Assembly: GCA_000969725.1 (NCBI GenBank)
Contig: JXSR01S043146.1
DNA: 30,102 nt
Strand: one strand, 5' to 3'
Source of the DNA: Ophiothrix spiculata
Lineage: Eukaryota; Echinodermata; Ophiuroidea; Amphilepidida; Ophiotrichidae
The stretch's first letter is position 1. Each line of letters begins with the position of its first letter. The notes beneath the pieces are model-generated. The model had not been told where the DNA came from. It saw only the letters and a program-made list of their open reading frames with translations, and ran no database searches. Position numbers and translations under genes: made by a program. Positions 13,501 through 18,880 of this stretch are shown piece by piece.

Positions 13501-16500
13501 ATTTTTAAATGACTGATATTCACTGATTGCAGAAACATGTAGCAAAATTTGATATATGTTAATTAGATAGAAATTGCATCTGGATGTTTCATTGTTTTTG
13601 TAGGATGGTGATTTCTTTAGTTAAACTTGAATTTAATACTTCTCTTTTTTTTTCTTATTACCACTAGCATGTTCTGGATACCGAGCAACAGCAGAAGCCA
13701 CTTGTGGGATCATCATCTGCTGCCTGATGACATCGCTTGGTTTTATAAAGGTAATCTGTGATCCGTTGACTGTTTCCTACATGATTTAATTGAACATATT
13801 ACAATTAGGCCGTTGAAAGAAACAAGTCTGGCTTCCTGTAGCGGGTATGAAAAATAGTTAACAGATATGTTTGCGGGGGTCGATTTCACTAACATTACGA
13901 TGCATCGTAGCTAACGAAGGGTTCAGCTCGTAACCACAACTAGACTTCACAATGACGTGAAAACCCTTCGTAAGTGTTCACCGCAACGTAAGGTATTATA
14001 CATTCAAAAAATCGAACCCTTTGTTAACGTTGCGTGCGGTCAAGAGTTGGTTTTAGCTAACGATGGGTTTAGGTCTTACGATGGGTTAACGATGCATTTT
14101 AACGTTAGTGAAATCGACCTGTGCAATAAACACGACTTGTTTCTTTTTGGTCTCATTAATAACAATAGTTCTCTGTAACTCCTGATGTCAGTATAGATCC
14201 CATGAGATAGCATGCCGTAATCGCGCTAATTTGCATAAATCAGTGCATATAGTGATTGCGCTAAGATGCACATGAATCATTGCGTTATCCGGTAAATTTT
14301 GTCAAAATTTGACGAAATACGGAACAAACAACGTCTGCTGCACAGTTCAAAATATTTATAAAGCAAGAACAAAACTGCCGTCAGGAGTAACATAACTACA
14401 GCCATCCTTCAATTTACAAACAGGCAAGTCTCAGCTAACAGTTAAATTAACTTTGCTTCATGATTTTTTAATCTGGGGTCGATTTCACTAACGTTGATGA
14501 GGGCATATTCATGGTTTTGAGATCACCGAGGGGAAATAATTTTAACCATAACCCAAACAAAAAGCAGTCAATATTCGTTTTATATACCGAATATATAGAT
14601 TTGTGTCCATTGGTTAGTTAAAAGAGACATTTTAGCACTTCAAGCGCTCGATAATAATTGACGATATTCGTTTCTCCTTTCAGTGCTGACCGCGTCGTTT
14701 TCAGTGCGCCCAAGATAACTAGCTCACGCACTGCAGCGCGTGTCTGACCATGAATGCTTACAGTCGCGCGCGTAAAGCTCGAGTTACACGACGCAAAATA
14801 AATTGAGCGGGCATAGTGAATGCTATGCCCCGGGCATAGTAAATTTATAGGGCCTAGTTAAATCCATGCCCTCACTTTTAACCAATCAGAAGAGTACTTG
14901 TTAATTTTTTGTGCTTGAAGAGATCAATATCTTTACCTGATGAGGAAGTACTGTTGAATCTCCCATAGGTCTGAAATGCAATACCTTGTTCAGTGAGGGT
15001 GTCTTGATACCTTGCGTTTCGAGAATCCACCATAGGAATTGTAAGTCTTGTTCTGACTAAAAAGATCAAGATTTTGAGAACATCAATGTTATTTCTGGTA
15101 GTGGTATTTTGTAGAGTGTTAAAATTGGATGATGTTTCAAATGTAATACTCACTTGTTTCGATGTAGCTCTGTTTCCATTGTTCCAAAATGTTTAAAATT
15201 AATGTCAGAAAGATTGCTGAGTTTTCACAAAAGAGTGAAATTTTGAAGCAAAAATGCATCTATAAAGCCGTGTTCAGTCATTTTTTATATGATACAAATA
15301 TTGACTGCTTTGAGGGGCATGGTTAAAATTATTATGCCCTTCGCTTCGGGCATATTCGTGGTTTTGAGATCACCGAGAGGAAATAATTTTAACCATGCCC
15401 TTCAAAGCACCCAATATTTGTATAATAGATCTTGTAAATTGGGCACATTTCAACGGTAAAATTTCTAATGGGTAATGATAATTATATTGGGTATCAAATC
15501 ATCAGGAAGTACAATGCATAAAAACAAATTCTGACCTATTGTTTCATTGACAATTTTTTGGTTTTGTTAACATTGAACTGATTGACTGTTTAGTCTTTAT
15601 AGAGAACTGATTTATATCAGTTAACATATATTATGCTTCTAACTGTTTCAGAATTGGGTGATAATTTAGAGTGTAAACCTATATTCAGTCCATCTTGGTT
15701 CAGAGGTTTTCACAATATCCCACGATGCAATGCAACATTGTACAATGTGTATGCAAATCCAATTCAACTCCTATACTTTTGTACAGGTTTTTGACGTTTT
15801 TGAAGTGTCGGCAATGTTGGTAAACACTGGGCTGTTTTGAAAATAAACACATTGCTGGAAAGATATGAATGAGTACTATTCAATGGAATTCTCAAATTCC
15901 TAACAGCCCCTTGTCCAGAAAACCATTATTTCCTATTATATCTAAGTGTATCAGAATAATGCATTGTGGGATATTCTGAAAGCCTCCTCTGATCTTGGTT
16001 TATGCTATTAACAGAATTGTAATGTTTATTTCATAGGTCGATTAATTTTTACCTTTGGTCTTTGTGGATTGTGTGCATAGCAGTGTAGTAGAAAGAACAA
16101 TTGTGATTCATACGGGTACCAATTGGATGTACCATCATCCTGTTCTTGATTTTGATCGGCTTGGTGATCGGCTTGGTCGTCGGACTCAAAGTCAATCTCT
16201 TCTAACTTTGTATCACCAATTTCCAATTTTTCAACATACCTTCCATTGTCAACCTGTAAGCATTTTATTGACATAATTTGAAATAGTCCAAGCTATTAGG
16301 CATTGTGAGCTCAGGGTTTTTTATTTGACCGATTCTAGTTCATTTGAAGGTGCTAATTCAAAATCCAGTGAGTGCCAAAAATCTATCAGAGGTGTGATTC
16401 TTAAGGATTTTTCCTGATTTCAGGATTTTTGGTGTAGATTTCAGGATTTTTTTGTTCAAAATATCAGCAATTTTATTTGTTTTTATCTCCATGTAGGGTA

Positions 16501-17983
16501 TTTACGACCAATTTTATATTGTTTTTTCAGGTTTTTCCACTGAGCCAGGATTTTCTTCCAAAACCCCAATCACACGCCTGTTTATCTACCCTTGAGGGTT
16601 TTTCAGGAAATGTCAAAATCAAAATGGCCGCCATGAAAAAAGGAGGGGGGGGGGGGGGGTAAATCTCAAAGTTGTTCAAAACTTGTTCAAAACCATACCA
16701 GTATGTTCCTCTTGTGACAAAATTCAAAGTGTCAGATTTTACTGAATATGGTCTTTAATGTTCCTCTTGCAAAACTGTCTACTCAAAGTAATAGTGTCAA
16801 TCGTATCTGATCCAATGTTGCTATCGTATTAAGCCAAACATACGCAACAGACAGCACTCATTACCAGTACTTGCTATCGGTGCCCACTAAACAGGTTTGG
16901 CCTGTAACCATAGCAAGGAATGATCAGATAGACTCTTAATTTGTTTTTGGATAAATCTCAAACCAAACATCGGAGATAGGTAAAACGATACCTTTTCGGC
17001 ATCTTTGAGACATGGTTTTGAACAAGATTTTACTTACTTCGTCCATTAGCGTTAATGCTATACACATCGGAAACATGTACGAAAAGGAACACGATGTGAA
17101 CGGTGATTTTGCTTGTCTGGGTTTTCGTGTCGATAATTCACGATTGCTTGCAGTTCCATGGATCCGGATTTCTACTTCATATGACAAATCATGCCTAAAT
17201 CATATAAAGTGCTTTTTCCGTCCAACGTGCTAAATAGGATGAATTTTTAGGTCACTCAAATCAAAATGGAAGAACTGGCTTGAAGATTTAATTTTACGAG
17301 ATGCAAGTTTATAATAGATTATTAAGTACACTATTTTTAAATTTTAATTTTTATTATTTTTGCAGGGCTCTTGGAGAAGTATGATAGCCAATCATGAAGT
17401 TTGAATCATCTGAATGTAAACAAACCCAAGGGTGACACATCAGGAACCCGATGTTACATTACATAAGTAAGTACTTACGAGTTGTGAATTTTATGGCCAT
17501 TCATTTTAACCTCTCTGACTTCTGTAAAAAATACTCCGTTCCGTTACACAATATTCGTGTTAAATGCGTTTTCTTTCCTCAAGTCAATATCTCAACTTTT
17601 TTATCAGAAACAAAATTCAACAAGGAAACAAAAAACAAAACACAAACAAAAACACTTCTTGAAGGCCATGTATGTATAGTGATCTGTGAAGACTAACTCC
17701 GAAAAGGGGGACTTTGCGACAAACACTTTAACACATGAAATGATAAAATAAAGTGTGGGGTTCAAGCTGCACTGCATACAGTGGGGAAATTTTTATCATG
17801 CTACTGGATTTTGCTTACCTTGTAGGTTCTCTCGGTATGTTGTACATACAAATTCACATCAAAATCTGATGTTCCCAAGAAGACATTTCTTTTGTGATCT
17901 CCAGAATTTTCATGCCTTTTCAGTTTTGAAGGTGTTTCGTAATCAGTACCGCAGTCAAAACATGAATATCGTCTCTTTCCCAT
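1284..17983 (-). CDS. Plavaka/CACTA-type transposase-derived gene, 17 coding exons (whole gene)
   Basis: Spliced by hand from GT-AG borders and codon phase: exons 17983-17819, 16253-16053, 15094-14937, 12974-12807, 11923-11748, 11467-11252, 11017-10814, 8981-8905, 8335-8243, 7593-7520, 7205-7101, 6327-6233, 5735-5542, 4798-4655, 4317-4203, 3004-2783, 1562-1284. The product is about 890 residues: an N-terminal C2H2 finger, a WYPYESQ..HNPQRP block, WQAKKW, SDDTSGNKSKK, LADNPRAS, a PIEVLHTISLGVVKY linker, KPKVHYLTHLG, CESWNG and NHQSPSRD, in the order known for Plavaka-type (CACTA-related) transposases. The conserved acidic residues of SDDTSGN, ADNP and CESWN are candidates for the catalytic triad (inference). 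The frame is open throughout, and every junction is in phase except exon 2/3. Intron-rich structure and intactness favour a domesticated host gene, probably nuclear and DNA-binding. An active element with introns is the alternative. Family recognition is from memory of motifs, not a search. Confidence 0.85.
1719..2394. mobile_element. 676-bp non-autonomous DNA transposon with 6-bp TSD
   Basis: Perfect 15-base terminal inverted repeats (CAGGCACTGCCGTTT at 1719; its inverse ending at 2394) are flanked on both sides by AATATG (1713-1718, 2395-2400). CAG...CTG ends with a 5-8 bp duplication are hAT-like, but 6 bp leaves the superfamily open. No transposase is readable inside. The internal block 1843-2065 recurs at 17038. 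Confidence 0.75.
1843..2065 (+). repeat. Dispersed repeat module, copy 1
   Basis: Shares 'ttcgtccattagcgtt..gctatacacatcgg' through '..catataaagtgctttt' with 17038-17216 at high identity. This copy has about 45 extra bases in the middle, near 'taattttttaccgggcgaga'. Confidence 0.8.
2783..3004 (-). CDS. Transposase-derived gene, coding exon 16
   Basis: 74 codons, phase 0 in and out (acceptor ATTGCAG, donor AAG|GTTAAT). Encodes a Ser/Thr-rich start (GMTTSSSNTC), then GEITNLSAWEKAIRNWMPSS and KEVINANESF-like positions near SYTSKEK. The reading frame stays open past the donor, but the composition becomes intron-like (Phe/Leu-rich) and lacks family similarity. Confidence 0.75.
3745..4072. mobile_element. 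Possible small inverted-repeat element
   Basis: 'ctctttcactttgg' near 3750 is matched in inverse by 'ccagagtgaaagaga' near 4056, and 'ggcaagccg' by 'cggcttgcc' near 4014. No target duplication is evident. Confidence 0.35.
4203..4317 (-). CDS. Transposase-derived gene, coding exon 15
   Basis: 115 bases, phase 2 in (acceptor TTTCAG after a T-rich tract) and 0 out (donor AAG|GTAATT). Encodes YTASTNVTSIHEDSRMQKYL and YGHKEKSRQIYQPGALRK. A second AG nine bases further in is also in frame but has a weaker tract. The segment corresponds to the region where family members begin 'q+llG...........G'. Confidence 0.78.
4655..4798 (-). CDS. Transposase-derived gene, coding exon 14: CESWNG..SNHQSPSRD
   Basis: 144 bases, phase 2 in (acceptor TCTACAG) and 2 out (donor CAA|GTAAGT). 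Encodes CESWNGIVRLANVYSNHQSP, SRDICTTFHSFEEINFVMSG and GRWGEDG. This matches 'fEsfN...R..si.sNrqaPSRDia', and the Glu of CESWN is the candidate third catalytic residue (inference). Confidence 0.92.
5542..5735 (-). CDS. Transposase-derived gene, coding exon 13: KPKVHYLTHLG
   Basis: 194 bases, phase 0 in (acceptor TCTACAG) and 2 out (donor AAAA|GTAAGT). Encodes VARIAFSAQVVTEDLEDIDK, then LIEKPKVHYLTHLGTN and ELGPPAGYCTEK. 'KPK.HlLtHl.....fGpa...stE' is a diagnostic family block. The closing TEK leads into the CESWN motif. Confidence 0.9.
6233..6327 (-). CDS. Transposase-derived gene, coding exon 12: GRDFKAW..APFV
   Basis: 95 bases, phase 1 in (acceptor TGTTCAG) and 0 out (donor GAG|GTAATT). 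Encodes RDFKAWIQSAPFVMKTFLSD and DDMELLISLSE. 'GRDFKa..q.aPFv' is a conserved helical block between the second and third catalytic-type motifs of the family. Confidence 0.86.
6430..6760. repeat. Low-complexity intron stretch with CCCACCCTTTTT motifs
   Basis: The motif 'cccaccctttttt' occurs three times within about 90 bases, followed by a C14 run near 6617 and a further 'cccaccctctttattt'. No gene signal is seen. It looks like a decayed repeat in intron sequence between exons 12 and 11. Confidence 0.45.
7101..7205 (-). CDS. Transposase-derived gene, coding exon 11
   Basis: 105 bases, phase 1 in and out (acceptor TTAACAG, donor CTAG|GTAAAT). Encodes TNEEREELSQIIKKMEPGIG, then VSANITKYCGSFLG, ending in the 'y.gsf.GrDfk' motif that exon 12 completes. 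Confidence 0.85.
7520..7593 (-). CDS. Transposase-derived gene, coding exon 10: PIEVLHTISLGVVKY motif
   Basis: 74 bases, phase 2 in (acceptor ATCAAG) and 1 out (donor AAAG|GTATGT). Encodes KTPIEVLHTISLGVVKYLTR, a near-consensus copy of the 'P.E.LHtilLGv.Ky' motif of Plavaka-type transposases. Confidence 0.9.
8243..8335 (-). CDS. Transposase-derived gene, coding exon 9
   Basis: 93 bases, phase 2 in (acceptor ATTTCAG) and 2 out at a TC|GTACGT donor. Encodes a basic stretch (TKTEKRRAQTLTGISPRLNK) then LNDLIAFDGES. Two other GT sites lie within 10 bases, but only this one restores frame with the next exon. The segment corresponds to the 'G+....n.L..L..fD' lead-in to the 'P.EvLHtilLG' motif. Confidence 0.78.
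8905..8981 (-). CDS. Transposase-derived gene, coding exon 8
   Basis: 77 bases, phase 0 in and 2 out (acceptor AAACAG, donor AAAG|GTATGT). Encodes CWRMYRGEARTREDVLADIT and MINSKR. The basic, Arg/Glu-rich segment directly follows the cysteine motif of exon 7, where family members have a charged helix. Confidence 0.75.
9145..9204 (+). repeat. Perfect tandem duplication, 30 bp x 2
   Basis: The unit beginning CCAATCTCTTATACAG is repeated exactly, followed by a partial third start (ctaat). Confidence 0.9.
9599..9645 (-). repeat. tRNA-like pol III promoter unit (SINE head)
   Basis: On the minus strand, a box A-like TAGTGGTGAAA (9636-9645 region) is followed by a box B-like GGTTTGAATC (9599-9608) within 'cccgggtttgaatcttgc'. 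Spacing suits a tRNA-derived SINE head. No cloverleaf is claimed. Confidence 0.4.
9880..10362. mobile_element. 483-bp hAT-type MITE with 8-bp TSD
   Basis: Inverted ends CAAGGTTGGC...GCCAACCTTG continue into related 'tttcccgggaaata' sub-terminal blocks. Both flanks carry the 8-base duplication CTCATGGG (9872-9879, 10363-10370). A CA-start and an 8-bp TSD are hallmarks of hAT elements. There is no transposase. The interior is rich in repeated 'gtatttccc' words. Confidence 0.85.
10565..10719 (+). CDS. Plus-strand gene A, internal coding exon (unrecognised)
   Basis: Textbook borders: acceptor TTGTCCTGCAG and donor TTTCAG|GTAAGT. Only one of the three frames is open across it, with two bases completing an incoming codon and phase 0 out. 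Encodes KLNVCTMILEHSEQFSPADL, HSVFREKEPQNYIIPHADFL and GVLAKLTMNFQ, a globular-looking alpha-rich segment. It lies 95 bases from exon 7 of the antisense transposase-derived gene, inside intron 7. I do not recognise the family. Confidence 0.55.
10814..11017 (-). CDS. Transposase-derived gene, coding exon 7: LADNPRAS block
   Basis: 68 codons, phase 0 in and out (acceptor AAAATAG, donor AAG|GTATTT). Encodes VDPLDMVNCIGEDLKDLENG, then YDSYLDEEVVVYAPLLCVLA, DNPRASLLASHL and KQYCRICK. 'aDNPraSel..H.g..a..yCR.C' is the second conserved catalytic-type block of the family. The CRIC-K/CWRM cysteines continue into exon 8. Confidence 0.9.
11252..11467 (-). CDS. Transposase-derived gene, coding exon 6: SDDTSGN catalytic-type block
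   Basis: 72 codons, phase 0 in and out (acceptor AATACAG, donor AAT|GTAAGA). Encodes VPIILYSDDTSGNKSKKYN followed by FNSMAVMLAGLPREENHKLH and NIHFLSTSNN. The 'sDDtSGN.SKk.n' signature followed by 'laGLPre.....NiHFlstSN' is the most diagnostic motif of Plavaka-type transposases. The first Asp of SDD is the best candidate for the first catalytic acidic residue. Confidence 0.92.
11748..11923 (-). CDS. Transposase-derived gene, coding exon 5
   Basis: Acceptor ATTACAG, 176 bases, phase 1 in and 0 out (donor GAT|GTAAAT). Encodes GELYVELLDFVINEDGIYWL, then a basic stretch KGKVHPRPKKITGK and an acidic tail (SGDFNDVDDD). The beta-rich segment plus basic patch lies just ahead of the catalytic-type block of the next exon. 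Confidence 0.78.
11957..12117. mobile_element. CAGRGATG-MITE copy A, TSD TATAAC
   Basis: Ends CAGAGTTGCCAGT and inverse of CAGAGATGCCAGT are flanked by TATAAC on both sides (11951-11956, 12118-12123). The interior repeats 'ttcaggaaattt..cctgaa' words. Same family as 13092-13251 and 27114-27286. Confidence 0.8.
12152..12717. mobile_element. Two tandem copies of a ~257-bp tRNA-containing repeat
   Basis: Units 12159-12418 and 12454-12711 are nearly identical and separated by 35 bases. Each begins 'aacccnaactcccaaacgctt' and ends 'gacgcgttagggtta'. The outer borders TTGTTTTAACCC and GGGTTAAAACAA are perfect inverses, as are the inner GGGTTATG/CATAACCC. Each unit carries a box B-like GGTTCAAATCC on the minus strand (12231-12241 in the first), suggesting a tRNA-derived core. 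Long ORFs read through here are artefacts. Confidence 0.75.
12807..12974 (-). CDS. Transposase-derived gene, coding exon 4: EIREMWQAKKW block
   Basis: Long pyrimidine tract and acceptor AAAATAG, then 168 bases in phase 1 in and out (donor CAAG|GTATTT). It encodes EIREMWQAKKWCEQPSFKAR and, further on, GDVFLYDFVNLDG. The WQA-KKW motif and the following 'D-V-F-L' strand match the conserved 'fWQA..W' region of Plavaka-type proteins. The usual 'wanP.v..h...yPe' stretch before it looks shortened. Confidence 0.83.
13092..13251. mobile_element. CAGRGATG-MITE copy B, TSD TTGTTG
   Basis: Ends CAGGGATGAAAG and inverse of CAGGGATGCAAG are flanked by TTGTTG on both sides (13086-13091, 13252-13257). The interior contains four 'caggaaatttt'-type words. 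Confidence 0.8.
13668..13727 (+). CDS. Plus-strand gene A, probable terminal coding exon
   Basis: After a strong T-rich tract and acceptor CCACTAG, the phase-0 frame leaving the 10565-10719 exon reads HVLDTEQQQKPLVGSSSAA and stops at TGA. Low-complexity Gln/Ser C-termini of this kind are common. A donor-like AAAG|GTAATC follows at 13750, so the 3'UTR may be spliced, or the exon may run on to the AATAAA at 14125. Confidence 0.42.
   Translation, partial: HVLDTEQQQKPLVGSSSAA
13879..14119. mobile_element. ~240-bp MITE with GGTCGATTTCACTAAC ends
   Basis: Terminal inverted repeats GGTCGATTTCACTAACATTA and its near-inverse, both followed by 'cgatgcat'. The interior has repeated 'ctaacgawgggtt' words. 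A lone end of the same type stands at 14477-14495. No clear target duplication. Confidence 0.75.
14125..14130 (+). promoter_or_regulatory. Possible poly(A) signal AATAAA for gene A
   Basis: Hexamer AATAAA about 400 bases downstream of the proposed TGA of plus-strand gene A. It sits immediately beyond a 240-bp MITE that would then lie in the 3'UTR. Chance occurrence is likely in AT-rich DNA. Confidence 0.2.
14477..14880. mobile_element. Decayed repeat cluster with GGGCAT ends
   Basis: Starts with a solo GGTCGATTTCACTAACGTT end. The 54-base block 'gggcatattcatggttttga..' (14499-14550) recurs at 15348-15403, and inverted 'gagggcat'/'atgccctc' bracket 14498-14873. A G/C-rich 'gctatgccccgggcatag' hairpin lies near 14822. 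Confidence 0.5.
14937..15094 (-). CDS. Transposase-derived gene, coding exon 3 (5' border uncertain)
   Basis: Encodes NNIDVLKILIFLVRTRLTIP followed by MVDSRNARYQDTLTEQ and ends STSSSG at a CAG|GTAAAG donor in phase 1, which fits exon 4 exactly. The helix-then-'IP' pattern matches the segment that follows the HNPQRP block in the family. The acceptor could be at 15095/15096 (CTACCAG) or at 15057/15058 (TTTTTAG). Neither continues in frame from exon 2, which ends in phase 0. A missed micro-exon, another acceptor, or a lesion must lie between them. Confidence 0.6.
15307..15412. mobile_element. Hairpin MITE, about 105 bp
   Basis: Arms TGCTTTGAGGGGCATGG...AAAATTATT and their inverse pair almost completely. 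The centre carries 'atgcccttcgcttcgggcat', itself a short hairpin. The right half recurs at 14499-14550. Confidence 0.75.
15700..15995. mobile_element. Imperfect inverted-repeat element, about 290 bp
   Basis: 'tcagaggttttcacaatatcccacgatgca' near 15700 is matched in inverse by 'tgcattgtgggatattctgaaagcctcctctga' ending near 15992. Lies in the intron between exons 2 and 3. Confidence 0.55.
16053..16253 (-). CDS. Transposase-derived gene, coding exon 2: acidic linker and WYPYES..HNPQRP block
   Basis: 67 codons, phase 0 in and out (acceptor TTACAG, donor AAG|GTAAAA). It opens with an acidic, Asp/Gln-rich linker (FESDDQADHQADQNQEQDD) and continues into WYPYESQLFFLLHCYAHNPQ, the tryptophan-tyrosine-proline block that begins the conserved part of Plavaka-type transposases. 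Confidence 0.85.
16387..16580. mobile_element. Possible divergent member (copy D) of the CAGRG-MITE family
   Basis: Ends CAGAGGTGTGATT and inverse of CAGGCGTGTGATT (two mismatches). The interior is full of 'caggattttt' and 'tttttcagg' words as in copies A and B. No clean 6-bp duplication, so the assignment is tentative. Confidence 0.45.
16740..16930. repeat. Dispersed repeat shared with 27560-27730
   Basis: 'tcttgcaaaactgtctac' and 'cctgtaaccatagcaa' occur in the same order and at similar spacing in both places, with diverged sequence between them. Confidence 0.6.
17038..17216 (+). repeat. Dispersed repeat module, copy 2
   Basis: Same module as 1843-2065, here without the inverted ends seen around copy 1. 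It lies in the intron between coding exons 1 and 2 of the minus-strand gene. Apparent ORFs here are readings through the repeat. Confidence 0.8.
17366..17463 (+). other. Orphan plus-strand exon-like segment
   Basis: A strong acceptor (TATTTTTGCAG) and donor (ATAA|GTAAGT) bracket about 100 bases with stops in the frames checked ('ggctcttggagaagtatg..'). It could be a 3'UTR or alternative exon of plus-strand gene A, or chance. The role is unknown. Confidence 0.25.
17819..17983 (-). CDS. Transposase-derived gene, coding exon 1: C2H2 zinc finger
   Basis: 55 codons from ATG at 17983. Residues 6-30 form one C2H2 finger, C8-x2-C11-x12-H24-x5-H30, flanked by basic residues (MGKRRY; HKRNV), the usual N-terminal finger position in Plavaka-type proteins. 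The exon ends at AAG|GTAAGC in phase 0. An acceptor-like AG (pyrimidine-rich tract then 'aacatag') lies two bases upstream of the ATG, so the transcript probably has an upstream non-coding exon. Confidence 0.82.
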
Positions 17984-18364
17984 TGCTATGTTAAAAAAGT
18001 AAAATCATAGAAAATAACACAATTCTTGTTGTCTTTATTTCATTTATTTCAGATATAACTTGGAGAGAGTTGTATAATATGACTCGTAAATGTACGACAC
18101 ATGTTACCAAAGAGATCATTTGACACAGTGACAAATTAATGGATCGCATCAACGATATTAAAATATTTCGAGGTAACTGTAACCATTACAGGATTCATAA
18201 TTTCAAAAAATAGGTTGATCCTATTATATAGACACGGTCAACATCAGACAGTTTTGATGTACAATCTGGCAAAATCAAGACATATCAGGACTTTTAGGAA
18301 ATTTCTTTCAGATGTAAAAAAAGGTACAGAAGATATATCTGGACACAATGATGACTACGGAAGA

Positions 18365-18630
18365 ACATAAATGAACTTCCATCAGATGAATAAGCATAGA
18401 CGATATATCATGCATATCGTGAACGTTTTACATGTAATGTTAGGACAACTAAAGTTGTCTCTGGAAAAAAAACCCATCCAAGTTCATGTGTTTTGTTATA
18501 ACAATATCGGCACTTTGGCATGATGACATAACAGATGAACAATACTACAGATGAATTCCCTTCGGATGAGTAAGCATTGATTATAGATCATGCATAACAT
18601 GAACGTTTTACATGAAATTTTTTTGGGGGG
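18365..18630 (+). repeat. Degenerate direct repeat, about 180-bp period
   Basis: 'atgaataagcatagacgatat..gaacgttttacatg' recurs as 'atgagtaagcattgattata..gaacgttttacatg' with scattered changes. Confidence 0.55.
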
Positions 18631-18730
18631 TCTAATTGTGTATGGACCAACATGTCAAACGTATATCAAATGAAACTGCTGCTACCGTCATTCATGCACT
18701 TATTACATAGCACATTGACAATGGGAAATC

Positions 18731-18880
18731 TCTCTCTTAATTGGCATCACTGATCGTTTACTTCACAAACTTGCTCAAAATACGGCTGCTCGTGTTCTTA
18801 CAAAAACAAGTAAATTTGATCACATTACACCTATTTTGAAAGATCTTCATTTAACTTGGAAGGCTTTGAATGTTTTATAA
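18731..18880 (+). pseudogene. Non-LTR retrotransposon reverse-transcriptase remnant
   Basis: Translates as SLLIGITDRLLHKLAQNTAA, then RVLTKTSKFDHITPILKDLH before a stop. This matches the 'NsLLyG.p..ll.kLQ..qNtAAR.lt.t.k.dHITP.L..LHwLPv' region near the C-terminal end of CR1/Jockey-like reverse transcriptases. Only about 50 codons survive, and the 'WLPV' motif is decayed. Confidence 0.75.

Noticed and set aside
15154..15216. Candidate extra exon ending at the strong CAA|GTGAGT donor
   Set aside because: It cannot be joined to exon 2 in any open phase, and the peptide fits the family worse than starting exon 3 at 15094. It is kept only as a hint in the phase-break finding.
16477..16662. 61-codon plus-strand frame ending in poly-Gly
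   Set aside because: The glycines come from a poly(G) tract, and the frame runs through the MITE-like repeat 16387-16580.
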